Source: Candidatus Dormiibacterota bacterium
Lineage (GTDB): Bacteria; Chloroflexota; Dormibacteria; Aeolococcales; Aeolococcaceae
Assembly: GCA_036495095.1 (NCBI GenBank)
Contig: DASXNK010000090.1
Coordinates: 1 to 33,208 of the forward strand
Length of the DNA: 33,208 nt
Direction: 5' to 3'
The notes beneath the pieces are model-generated. The model was not told where the DNA came from and did not search any database. It saw only the letters and a list, made by a program, of their open reading frames with translations. The position numbers and the translations under genes are program-made. Within the stretch, counting starts at the first letter, position 1, and the number at the start of each line of letters is the position of its first letter. Positions 16,901 to 24,871 of this stretch are shown here, piece by piece.

Positions 16901-18316
16901 GTGATCTGGTTGCTCTTCACCACCGTCGACTTTGCCGTCTTCTTCACCACCGTCCTGGCGCTGAGCTGGCTGGTCCCGGCCTTCGGCACCCGCTGGAAGC
17001 TGCTCGTCCTGCTCGCCAGCTATGTCTTCTACAGCTGGTGGGACTGGCGTTTCTGCGGGCTCCTCGCAGCCTCGACCGCGGCCAACCAGGCTGCCGCCGA
17101 GGCGATCGCGCGCAGCCGCTCGGCGGCGCGGCGGCGCACCCTGCTCGGCCTCGCCGTGGCCTCCGGGCTGGTCACCCTCGGGTTCTTCAAGTACGCCGGC
17201 TTCTTCGCCAGCTCGCTGGAGAACGCCCTCGGCCACCTCGGCATCGGGGCCCCGCTCCCGCTGCTCCAGGTGGTGCTCCCGGTGGGCATCTCGTTCTTCA
17301 CGTTCCAGGCGATCAGCTACGTGGTCGACGTGTACCGGTCAACCATCGAGCCCGCCTCGCGCCTCGACTTCGCCGTGTACCTCGCGTTCTTCCCCCACGT
17401 GGTGGCCGGGCCGATCGTCCGCGCCCGGGAGTTCATCCCCCAGCTCCGGCGCGACCCGGCCGAGCCCCGGGTGGACGGCGCCCGCGCGCTCAGCCTGATC
17501 CTCGGCGGGCTCTTCAAGAAGATGGTGCTGGCCGGCTTCCTCGCCACCGCGGTGGTCGACCCGGTCTTCGCCGCCCCGGGGGCGCACTCGCGGCTCGAGG
17601 TGCTCGCCGCCGTCTACGGCTACGCGGTGCAGATCTGGGCCGACTTCAGCGGCTACACCGACATCGCCATCGGCTGCGCGCTGCTGATGGGCATCCGCTT
17701 CCCCGCCAACTTCAACGCCCCCTACACCGCCACCAGCCTGCAGGACTTCTGGCACCGCTGGCACATGACCCTCTCGCGGTGGCTGCGCGACTACCTCTAC
17801 GTGCCCCTCGGCGGCTCCCGGGGGTCGCGGCTGTTCACCGCCCGCAACCTGATGCTCACCATGGTGCTCGGCGGCCTCTGGCACGGCGCCGCCTGGACCT
17901 TCGTGGTCTGGGGTGGCATCCACGGCGCCTTCCTGGTCGCCGAGCGGCGGCTGCGCGGCCGCGGACCGGACCTCGACCCCGCCACCGGCCGCCTGCTCGG
18001 CCGCCTGCTCACCTTCCACGTCGTCTGCCTGGCCTGGATCTTCTTCCGCGCCGAGTCGCTGGGCACCGCGATGGGCCTGCTCGGCCGGCTGGTCAGCGGG
18101 GGCGGCCCCGCCACCCTGGTCACCTTCCCGGTGGTGCTCGCGATCGGGCTCGGCATCGCCAGCCAGTACCTGCCCTCGGGGGTGATGGGGCGCGCGGTGG
18201 CCCGCTTCTCGCGGCTGGCCCCGGCGCTGCAGGGCGCCGCCGTCGCCGCCGCCCTGGTCGGCATCGGCGTGCTCGGCCCCCAGGGCGTCGCTCCGTTCAT
18301 CTACTACCGCTTCTGA
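16901..18316 (+). CDS. MBOAT-family O-acyltransferase (AlgI-like)
   Basis: The 471-residue multi-spanning membrane protein belongs to the AlgI/DltB branch of the MBOAT family, which passes an acyl group across the membrane to polysaccharide-modifying enzymes. Hallmarks are FFPHVVAGPIVRA, WADFSGYTDIAIG, DFWHRWHMTLSRWLRDYLY and GGLWHGAAWTF with the catalytic histidine at about 328. GTG 16901 is used; TTG 16910, which would give the common MLFTTVDF start, is a real alternative. The downstream SGNH-fold gene starts 19 bases after the stop, forming the usual transporter-plus-transferase pair. Confidence 0.93.
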   Translation: MIWLLFTTVDFAVFFTTVLALSWLVPAFGTRWKLLVLLASYVFYSWWDWRFCGLLAASTAANQAAAEAIARSRSAARRRTLLGLAVASGLVTLGFFKYAGFFASSLENALGHLGIGAPLPLLQVVLPVGISFFTFQAISYVVDVYRSTIEPASRLDFAVYLAFFPHVVAGPIVRAREFIPQLRRDPAEPRVDGARALSLILGGLFKKMVLAGFLATAVVDPVFAAPGAHSRLEVLAAVYGYAVQIWADFSGYTDIAIGCALLMGIRFPANFNAPYTATSLQDFWHRWHMTLSRWLRDYLYVPLGGSRGSRLFTARNLMLTMVLGGLWHGAAWTFVVWGGIHGAFLVAERRLRGRGPDLDPATGRLLGRLLTFHVVCLAWIFFRAESLGTAMGLLGRLVSGGGPATLVTFPVVLAIGLGIASQYLPSGVMGRAVARFSRLAPALQGAAVAAALVGIGVLGPQGVAPFIYYRF

Positions 18317-18335
18317 CGTGGAGGGGCGGAGGCTG

Positions 18336-19367
18336 ATGCGACCCCGTCAGCTGCTGGTGGTGGCGCTCGTGGGCCTCGGCCTGGCGCTGCTGCTGAACGC
18401 CCGGAGCCTGGAGCGCAGCGCCGAGACCTCGCCGTTCGGGCTGCGCCGCAGCGTCGAGATCGCGATGCTCCGGCCGGTGGTGACGATCAGCGACCACCTC
18501 GCCCTCGACCGGCCCCGGGCGGCGCTCAGCGCCCTGCTGCACCGTCCCGACGACGGCGCCCCCGCCCCGCCCGACGCCACCGCCCTGCCCCCGGCGCTGC
18601 CGCCGGTGCGGGTGGCCTCGTCGGGCCTCCGGCTGCGGCTCCCCGCCAGCGGCCCGTCGCGGCCGGCCCCACCGCCGGGGCCGCCGGCGCACACCGCCGC
18701 CGATCCGCTCCGCCTGCTGGTCGGCGGCGACTCGGTCGCCGGCTTCCTCTGCTACGAGATGCAGGCGCTCGCCGAGCACGACCCGAGCCTGGTGGTGCGC
18801 ACCCACTTCCAGATCTCCACCGGGCTCAGCCGTCCCGACTACTACGACTGGCCGGCGCATCTCGCCCAGGACACCGCCGCCTCCAACCCCGAGGTGGTGG
18901 TCTTCCTCGTCGGCGCCAACGACGACCAGCCGCTGCAGACCGCCGGCGGCGGCGTCGCCGACTTCGGCTCCCCCGCCTGGATCGCCGAGTACGGCCGCCG
19001 CGCCGGGGCGCTCATGGACCAGCTGCGCCGCGAGGGCCGCACCGTGGTCTGGGTGGGGCTGCCGGTGATGCGCGCCCCCGACTTCGCCGCCCGCATGGAC
19101 GTGATCGACGACGCCGCCCGGCGCCAGGCGGTGCGCCGCCCCGGGGTGCTCTTCCTCGACAGCCGGCCGCTCTTCTCCGACGCCGGCGGAGGCTATGCCG
19201 CCTACCTGCCCGACGACTCCGGGGCGCTCACCCTGATGCGCGCCCCCGACGGCGTCCACCTCTCCCCGCAGGGCGGGATGCGGCTCGCCGAGGCGGTGCT
19301 GCACCTCGTCCACGACCATCCCGAGGGTGGCGGCTGGGCCCTCCCCCGGAGCGGCCGGGCGCGCTGA
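18336..19367 (+). CDS. membrane-anchored SGNH/GDSL-fold protein (DUF459-like)
   Basis: The 343-residue protein has one N-terminal membrane segment (LLVVALVGLGLALLL), a Pro-rich linker and an SGNH hydrolase domain. Block I is GGDSVAG with nucleophile Ser133, block III is GANDDQ, and block V is DGVHLS with the Asp-His pair near 305-308. It probably acts outside the membrane as the acetyltransferase or esterase partner of the MBOAT protein. ATG 18336 has a close GGAGG; a GTG at 18318 is less likely. The stop codon directly abuts the stop of the convergent gene. Confidence 0.88.
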   Translation: MRPRQLLVVALVGLGLALLLNARSLERSAETSPFGLRRSVEIAMLRPVVTISDHLALDRPRAALSALLHRPDDGAPAPPDATALPPALPPVRVASSGLRLRLPASGPSRPAPPPGPPAHTAADPLRLLVGGDSVAGFLCYEMQALAEHDPSLVVRTHFQISTGLSRPDYYDWPAHLAQDTAASNPEVVVFLVGANDDQPLQTAGGGVADFGSPAWIAEYGRRAGALMDQLRREGRTVVWVGLPVMRAPDFAARMDVIDDAARRQAVRRPGVLFLDSRPLFSDAGGGYAAYLPDDSGALTLMRAPDGVHLSPQGGMRLAEAVLHLVHDHPEGGGWALPRSGRAR

Positions 19368-19820
19368 TCAGTCGTAGTCGCCGCCCTCGAGGGCGGCACG
19401 CAGGGTATGGACCAGCCGGACCCGCGCCGGGGCGGGATCGTCCTCGGCGTAGGCGATCCGGCGCCAGCCCCGGGCCGCGGGCGGCGACACCGCGCCGGTG
19501 GCGTGGAGCACGACGATCTCCCGCTCCAGCGCCTCGCCGCAACCGAGCGCGAAGGCCACCGCGGGGTCGATGCCGCCGAGGTCGGCGACCAGCAGCGAGG
19601 CCTCGCGGACCGCCTCGACCACCGCCTCGGGGGTGGTGAGCTCGGCGGCGCGCCGGCAGCGCACGGGCAGGTGCTCGGCGACGATGGCGCAGGCCTCCTC
19701 GACGAGGCGGGCGACCGCCTCGGAGCCGGCCGGCCGGCGCGGCAGGGCGATCAGCACCCGGCTCTCGATCGCCGGCACCGCCTCCGCGGACGTCACGCCC
19801 CACGCTGTGGTGTTGCTCAC
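19368..19820 (-). CDS. uncharacterised protein with possible nucleoside deoxyribosyltransferase-like fold
   Basis: The 150-residue protein has alternating strands and helices. The central ASLLVADLGGIDPAVAFALG followed by EREIVVLHA resembles the 'aDxxiaDlxgxNpnvxyElG' region of nucleoside 2-deoxyribosyltransferase-like and related TIR/SLOG-type Rossmann proteins. The similarity is weak and the function is unassigned. The GTG start has only a weak GAGGG upstream; an AT-rich AATAAATAA stretch about 25 bases upstream could contain the promoter. It diverges from the hydrogenase subunit gene and ends exactly at the convergent SGNH gene. Confidence 0.6.
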   Translation of the reverse strand: MSNTTAWGVTSAEAVPAIESRVLIALPRRPAGSEAVARLVEEACAIVAEHLPVRCRRAAELTTPEAVVEAVREASLLVADLGGIDPAVAFALGCGEALEREIVVLHATGAVSPPAARGWRRIAYAEDDPAPARVRLVHTLRAALEGGDYD

Positions 19821-19936
19821 GAGCCCTCGTGTCGCCCGGCCGAGTTATTTATTCCGACGCGAACGTAGATGATACGGGCGGCGGGGGTCAAGCGCGAACC
19901 CGACATTCCTTCACCAGATCTTCACGGATGCGGCGG

Positions 19937-19949
19937 AATACTCGCCGGC
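19937..19949 (+). promoter_or_regulatory. -10-like element for the hydrogenase subunit gene
   Basis: AATACT (19937-19942) is followed by 7 bases and ATG 19950, with no ribosome-binding site. No clear -35 is found at 16-18 bp. If real, the whole hydrogenase-subunit/GGDEF-EAL unit starts from a leaderless mRNA. Confidence 0.4.
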
Positions 19950-21008
19950 ATGAGTGAGGCCCGGCGTTCAGCCTTCGGCAGCCCCAGCATCGACGAGGTG
20001 CACATCCTCTGGCTCAGCGCCGGGCTGGGCTGCGACGGCGACTCGATCTCGCTGACCGCGGCCACCCAGCCGAGCCTCGAGGACATCGTCCTCGGCGCCA
20101 TCCCCGGCCTCCCCAGGGTCCACCTCCACCACCCCCTGCTCGCCTTCGAGGTCGGCGACGACTTCCTGCGCGACTGGCACCGGGCCGTGCGCGGCGAGCT
20201 CGACCCCTTCATCCTCGTGCTGGAGGGGTCGGTGCCCAACGAGGCGATCAACGCGGAGGGCTCCTGGGCGGCGTTCGGCACCGACGCCGAGACCGGCCAG
20301 CCGATCCCCACCTGCGACTGGATCGACCGGCTGGCGCCGCGCGCCTGGGCGGTGGTCACCGCCGGCACCTGCGCGGCCTACGGCGGCATCCATGCCATGG
20401 AGGGCAACCCCACCGGGGCGATGGGGCTCACCGACTACCTGGGCGCCGACTGGCGCTCGGCCTCGGGGATGCGGATCGTCAACGTGCCCGGCTGCCCGGT
20501 GAAGCCGGACAACTTCACCGAGACCCTGCTCAACCTGCTGATGCACATGGCCGGGCTCACCGCCGAGATGCCGCTCGACGAGCTCGGCCGGCCCCGGTGG
20601 CTCTTCGACGTCACCGCCCGCGACGGCTGCAACCGGGCCGGCTTCAACGAGCAGACCGACTTCGCCGCCAGCTACAACTCCGGCAAGTGCCTGGCCCGGC
20701 TGGGGTGCTGGGGACCGGTGGTCGACTGCAACGTCGGCAAGCGCGGCTGGATGTCGGGGATCGGCGGCTGCGCCAACGTCGGCGGCATCTGCATCGGCTG
20801 CACCATGCCGGGGTTCCCCGACCACTTCATGCCCTTCATGGACGCCCCGCTGAAGGGCCAGCTCACCGCCGACCTGCTCCGCCCCCACGGGGCGGCGGTC
20901 CGCACCCTGCGGGTGATCACCAACGCCGCGGTCAGGCTGGAGCCGGAGTGGCGCCGCCCCGGGCCGCGCCTGACGACCGGTTACGAGCCCGAACCGGCGC
21001 CGGGGTGA
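19950..21008 (+). CDS. hhyS: [NiFe]-hydrogenase small subunit, group 1h-like, without large subunit
   Basis: The protein resembles the Fe-S small subunit of the oxygen-tolerant, high-affinity 'actinobacterial' hydrogenase that oxidises atmospheric H2. It has 352 residues and no Tat signal, as expected for that group. The proximal cluster site reads GLGCDGDS (Cys28 with aspartates 29 and 31 instead of the usual second cysteine), then Cys141 (TAGTCAAYGGI) and Cys182 (VPGCPV). Further cluster cysteines are 227, 247, 253, 260, 274, 281 and 284. The 27 in-frame residues before ATG 19950 are not typical. The large-subunit gene, normally adjacent, is absent; the stop overlaps the GTG of a GGDEF-EAL gene. 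Confidence 0.87.
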   Translation: MSEARRSAFGSPSIDEVHILWLSAGLGCDGDSISLTAATQPSLEDIVLGAIPGLPRVHLHHPLLAFEVGDDFLRDWHRAVRGELDPFILVLEGSVPNEAINAEGSWAAFGTDAETGQPIPTCDWIDRLAPRAWAVVTAGTCAAYGGIHAMEGNPTGAMGLTDYLGADWRSASGMRIVNVPGCPVKPDNFTETLLNLLMHMAGLTAEMPLDELGRPRWLFDVTARDGCNRAGFNEQTDFAASYNSGKCLARLGCWGPVVDCNVGKRGWMSGIGGCANVGGICIGCTMPGFPDHFMPFMDAPLKGQLTADLLRPHGAAVRTLRVITNAAVRLEPEWRRPGPRLTTGYEPEPAPG

Positions 21009-23836
21009 GCGCCGGCGACCATCGCCTCGCCGCGGTGGCGACCGCGAGCGGGCAGGCGGTGGTCGGGATGGACGGCGCCGGCCGGATCACCGAGTGGGCC
21101 GGCCAGGCTGCGGCGATCTTCGGCTGGGAGCGCGACGAGGTCCTGGGGAGGTGCCTCGCCGACACCATCATCCCGGCCTTCTACCGCGCCGCCCATCGCC
21201 GCGGCCTGGAGCGCCACCGCGCCGGCGGGGCGTCGCCCCTGGTCGGCCGGCCGGTCGAGCTCCGGGCGGTGCGCCGGGACGGCAGCGAGTTCCCGGTGGA
21301 GATCCTGGTGGTCCCCGCAGAGCACGGCGGCGCTCTCGAGTTCACCGCGATGATCCGCGACATCACCGAGCGCAGGTGGCACGAGCGGCTGGCGGCGATG
21401 CAGCTCGCCGCCGGCCAGCTGCTGATGGACGGATCACGCCCCGGCCTGGCCGAGGCGATGCCCGAGGTGCTGCGCACCGTGGGGGAGGCGGTGCGCTGCC
21501 CGGTGGTGCTCACCTGGGTCCCAGACCCCGCCGGTGAGGGCCTCCGCCTGGAGCACGCCTGGCATGCGGGGGGCGCCGGCCTGGGGACCTTCTGCGAGCG
21601 CGCCGGCGGCGTTCCGCTGCCCCAGCCGGAGCTGGTCGACCGGATGCACTGGGGCGGCACGCCCTTCGTGGTGCACGCGGAGATGCCCCACCACAACCCC
21701 CTGCTCACCCTCGCCGGCGAGTTCGGGCTGCGCTGGATGGCGGTCTTCCCCATCGCCCACTCGGGCCCCCTGATGGGGCTGCTGGTGCTCCTCTCCGGCG
21801 AGATGCTCGGGCTCGACGAGGAGCTGCTGGGGGCGATGAGCGGCCTCGGCGGCCAGCTCGGCGCCGCCTTCGCACGCGCCGAGGCGGAGCGGACCCTGAC
21901 CGAGAGCGAGCGGCGGTTCCGGCTGCTCTTCGAGGGCAACCCCAACCCGATGTGGGTCGCCGACGTCGAGACCAGGGCGATCATCGCCGTCAACGACGCC
22001 GCGCTGGCCGCGTACGGGTACACCCGCGAGGAGTTCCTGGGCATGCGCGTCGACGACGTCGAGGTGTCGAGCCACGCCGGCACCGAGCCGGTGCGTCCCG
22101 CCACCAGCTGCCGGCACCGGCTCAAGGACGGGAGGGTCATCGACGTCGAGGTCACCGCCCGGCTCCAGGAGTTCTCGAGCCGGCCGGCGGTCCTCACCCT
22201 GGTCCACGACGTCACCGAGCGGGCGGCGCTGGAGCGCAACCTCTGGCACCAGGCCTTCCACGATCAGCTGACCGGCCTCGCCAACCGGGCGCTGTTCACC
22301 GACCGCCTCGAGCACGCGCTGCGCCGGGCGGCGCGCCACGGCTCCATCTGTGCGGTGCTGCTGCTCGACCTCGACGACTTCAAGCGGGTCAACGACACCC
22401 GCGGCCACCAGGTCGGCGACCGGCTGGTGCAGGCGGTGGCGGCGCGGCTGTGCGAGCACCTCCGCCCCGACGACTCGGTGGCGCGACTCGGCGGCGACGA
22501 GTTCGCGGTGCTCCTCGAGGACCTCGACGGCGCCGCCGGCGCCGAGATCGCCGCCGGGCGGGTGCTCGAGGCGCTGCAGCTGCCCTTCCACGTCGACGGC
22601 CGCGAGCTGCTGGTCGGCGCCAGCGTCGGGGTGGCCCTCAGCGCCGACGCCGCCGGCTCGGACGAGATCCTGCGCAGCGCCGATCTGGCCATGTACGTCG
22701 CCAAGTCGAGGGGGAAGGGCCGCCACCAGCGCTTCGAGCCGAGCATGCTCAGCGCCATGGTGGAGCAGGTCGCCCTGGAGCAGGAGATGCGCGGCGCGCT
22801 GCCCCGCGACGAGTTCGCGGTGCTGTACCAGCCCCAGCTGGACATCGCCACCGGGCGCATCACCGGCGCCGAGGCGCTGGTGCGCTGGAACCACCCGACC
22901 CGGGGATGGCTCGAGCCCCACGCCTTCATCCCCCAGGCCGAGGAGTCGCGGCTGATCGGCGCGCTCGGCGCCTGGGTGCTGCGCACCGCCTGCGGGACGG
23001 CGCGGCGCTGGGTCGAGCTGGGGCTGCCGGCGACACGGGTGGCGGTGAACATCTCGGGCCGCGAGCTGGAGAGCGAGGAGCTCACCCGTGGCATCCGGTG
23101 CGTGCTCGACGAGACCCGCCTCCCCGCCACCCACCTCGAGCTGGAGATCACCGAGACCGCGGCGGTGGGGCAGGAGGGCGAGACCCTGGCCCGCCTCGCC
23201 GAGCTGCGCGAACTCGGGGTGCGCATCGCCATCGACGACTTCGGCACCGGCTACTCGATGCTCAGCCGGCTGCAGGCCTTCCCCGTCGACCGCCTGAAGA
23301 TCGACCGGTCCTTCATCGAGACGATCGACCTCGCCACCGACACCGCGCCGCTGGTGGCGGCGATGATCGGCATGGCCCACGGGTTGGGGCTGACCGTGGT
23401 CGCCGAGGGGGTCGAGCTGACCGAGCAGCTCCAGTACCTGCGCGGCCACGGCTGCGACGAGGCCCAGGGATACCTGGTCGGCAGGCCGATGACCGGGGCC
23501 GCCCTCGAGGAGCTGCTGCGCCGCTCGGCGGCCGGTGCCAGCGCGGTGCGCTGGCAGGAGCCGGAGCTCGAGACCCGCCACCTGCTCAGCGAGCTGGTGC
23601 GGGTCGAGCCCGTGGCCGACCGCCTCGTCCCCGCCCTCCTCGGCGAGCTCGAGCGCCTGACCGGGGTGCGCTGCGACCTGCTCGACCGCACGCCCGGCCC
23701 CGCCGAGGCCCGGGTGCCGCTGCGGCTGCGCGACGGCCGCGTGCTGGGCTGGCTGGGGGGTGCCGCCGGCGCCGACGATCGCACCCTCGAGGTCATCCGG
23801 CTGTTCGGCCGGGTGATCGCCACCCAGCTCGGCTGA
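21005..23836 (+). CDS. PAS-GAF-PAS-GGDEF-EAL cyclic di-GMP cyclase/phosphodiesterase
   Basis: The 943-residue cytoplasmic protein has PAS 1 (about 5-125), a GAF-like domain (about 140-310), PAS 2 (about 315-415), GGDEF (about 420-580), EAL (about 595-840) and about 100 C-terminal residues of unknown type. The cyclase motif GGDEF (496-500) is intact and has a classical RxxD inhibitory site (487-490) five residues before it. The phosphodiesterase side is also intact: EAL (623-625), DDFGTGYS, KIDRSF and VAEGVE. It may therefore make or degrade cyclic di-GMP depending on input. The GTG overlaps the hydrogenase subunit stop (GTGA), indicating translational coupling. Confidence 0.93.
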   Translation: MSAGDHRLAAVATASGQAVVGMDGAGRITEWAGQAAAIFGWERDEVLGRCLADTIIPAFYRAAHRRGLERHRAGGASPLVGRPVELRAVRRDGSEFPVEILVVPAEHGGALEFTAMIRDITERRWHERLAAMQLAAGQLLMDGSRPGLAEAMPEVLRTVGEAVRCPVVLTWVPDPAGEGLRLEHAWHAGGAGLGTFCERAGGVPLPQPELVDRMHWGGTPFVVHAEMPHHNPLLTLAGEFGLRWMAVFPIAHSGPLMGLLVLLSGEMLGLDEELLGAMSGLGGQLGAAFARAEAERTLTESERRFRLLFEGNPNPMWVADVETRAIIAVNDAALAAYGYTREEFLGMRVDDVEVSSHAGTEPVRPATSCRHRLKDGRVIDVEVTARLQEFSSRPAVLTLVHDVTERAALERNLWHQAFHDQLTGLANRALFTDRLEHALRRAARHGSICAVLLLDLDDFKRVNDTRGHQVGDRLVQAVAARLCEHLRPDDSVARLGGDEFAVLLEDLDGAAGAEIAAGRVLEALQLPFHVDGRELLVGASVGVALSADAAGSDEILRSADLAMYVAKSRGKGRHQRFEPSMLSAMVEQVALEQEMRGALPRDEFAVLYQPQLDIATGRITGAEALVRWNHPTRGWLEPHAFIPQAEESRLIGALGAWVLRTACGTARRWVELGLPATRVAVNISGRELESEELTRGIRCVLDETRLPATHLELEITETAAVGQEGETLARLAELRELGVRIAIDDFGTGYSMLSRLQAFPVDRLKIDRSFIETIDLATDTAPLVAAMIGMAHGLGLTVVAEGVELTEQLQYLRGHGCDEAQGYLVGRPMTGAALEELLRRSAAGASAVRWQEPELETRHLLSELVRVEPVADRLVPALLGELERLTGVRCDLLDRTPGPAEARVPLRLRDGRVLGWLGGAAGADDRTLEVIRLFGRVIATQLG

Positions 23837-23856
23837 GCCCGCGGCGGGCCGCCGTG

Positions 23857-23883
23857 GCCGCGCCCCCGCGATGGGGGCGCGGC
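23857..23883. terminator. 11-bp hairpin between convergent genes
   Basis: Arms 23857-23867 and 23873-23883 pair perfectly around a GCGAT loop, 20 bases after the GGDEF-EAL stop and 20 bases beyond the convergent gene's stop. It is well placed as a bidirectional terminator. Confidence 0.6.
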
Positions 23884-23894
23884 GTGGCGGCGAG

Positions 23895-23913
23895 CCGGGC
23901 GCCTAGCGCCCGG
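23895..23913 (-). terminator. hairpin containing the stop codon of the Ser-Asp repeat gene
   Basis: CCGGGCGC-CTA-GCGCCCGG is an 8-bp perfect stem whose 3-base loop is the TAG stop codon of the minus-strand gene. It could aid termination or protect the mRNA end. Confidence 0.35.
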
Positions 23914-24544
23914 TGGTGCGCCGGAGCCGGCGGCCGGCGCCGAGCGCGCCGACCCCGAGGCCGGTGAGCAGAAGGCCGGCGCCCAGCGGAAGCTCGGTCC
24001 CGGTCTTCGGCGTGGCCACCGCCTTGGTGGCGGCGGGGGTGTTCGACGCGGTGGTCCCGGCGACGCCGCTGCCGGGCACGGGGAGGGACACCGGGACCGG
24101 TGCGACCGGGCAGGTGATGGCGGCGGCGTTCTTCACGCTGCTGTCGTCAGCCTTGTCGCTGCTGTCCTCGGAGTCCTTGTCGCTGTCCTCGGAGTCCTTG
24201 TCCGAGTCTCCGGAGTCCTTGTCGGAGTCCTTGTCCGAGTCCTTGTCCGAGCCCTTGCCGGAGGAGCTCTTCCCGGTGCCGCAGGCGACCGGGGCGGGCA
24301 CCGGCTTGGCGATCGGCGCGACCGCCTTCGGCGTCGGCGTGGCCTTGGCCGTCGGCGTCGCCTTCGCGGCCGCGGTCGGCTTCGGCGTCGTCGTGGCCTT
24401 GGGTGCGGTCACCTTCGGCGTCGGCGTCGGTGTCGAGGCCGCGAGGGCGTTCGACACCCCCGCCCCTGCGAACAGCATCGCGAGTCCCGCCGTGGCCGCC
24501 GCGGCGAGGCCGCGGGCGAGCTTGGAGAGACGCATCCCTTCCAT
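23903..24544 (-). CDS. Ser-Asp repeat surface protein with sortase-like C-terminal signal
   Basis: The 213-residue protein has an N-terminal export signal (hydrophobic stretch about 12-35, cleavage near NALA-AS). A Thr/Pro/Lys/Ala-rich stalk (37-85) follows, then a Lys-Asp-Ser/Glu-Asp-Ser repeat (about 95-135), two cysteines (88 and 144), and a second linker. The C terminus is built like a cell-wall sorting signal: TPKTG (an LPxTG variant), a hydrophobic helix (GAGLLLTGLGVGALGAG) and a basic tail RRLRRTTGR. It is probably anchored at the surface; no sortase lies in this window. ATG 24544 follows GGGAGGGG; ATG 24535 is an alternative. No function can be assigned. Confidence 0.75.
   Translation of the reverse strand: MEGMRLSKLARGLAAAATAGLAMLFAGAGVSNALAASTPTPTPKVTAPKATTTPKPTAAAKATPTAKATPTPKAVAPIAKPVPAPVACGTGKSSSGKGSDKDSDKDSDKDSGDSDKDSEDSDKDSEDSSDKADDSSVKNAAAITCPVAPVPVSLPVPGSGVAGTTASNTPAATKAVATPKTGTELPLGAGLLLTGLGVGALGAGRRLRRTTGR
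24161..24256 (-). repeat. tandem repeats encoding Asp-Lys-Asp-Ser units
   Basis: Two perfect 21-bp copies (24161-24181 and 24182-24202) encode DKDSEDS twice, followed by about three near-identical 12-bp units encoding DKDS. The repeats keep the reading frame and resemble staphylococcal Sdr-type repeats in composition. Copy number could vary between strains. Confidence 0.8.
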
Positions 24545-24871
24545 CCAGTCCCCTCCCTGATATTTCGCGAATCGACGCGAGCACGTCGATCGCCGCTATA
24601 TGACCGGATGCTAGCAGGAGTGCCCCACCGGTTGCGACTGCACGATCGGGGAGCGCGACGGACCGGCGTTCAGGGTGCGTTCAGCCCAGGAGACGGGCGA
24701 CCGGGGGGGTCCCGGGGCGGCTGACGGGAGTTTCGCGAAACGCGTTTGAAACGTTAAGCCGGACCTCCCTTGCCGTTAACCCGCGAACTGTGTCAACCCG
24801 GCACCCCAAAACGAAGGATTCGCAGGCACCGGCGCGTTGACTGTGCGGATGGGTGTTAGCAGGAGGAGCGG
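24545..24871. other. palindrome-rich spacer between divergent genes
   Basis: This 327-base gap holds no convincing gene. On the left side a dyad ATCGACG-N6-CGTCGAT (24571-24590) and TTCGCGAA (24564-24571) lie in the leader of the minus-strand surface-protein gene; TATAGC near 24600-24595 may be its -10. On the right side are a perfect 12-bp palindrome GTTTCGCGAAAC (24730-24741), a second dyad CGTTTGAAACG (24743-24753), and GTTAA/GTTAAC motifs up to 24780. AGGAGG (24861-24866) is the ribosome-binding site of the plus-strand gene. Confidence 0.6.

Noticed and set aside
24161-24256. CRISPR-like or intergenic tandem repeat
   Set aside because: The units are contiguous, in frame and encode Asp-Lys-Asp-Ser; there are no spacers.
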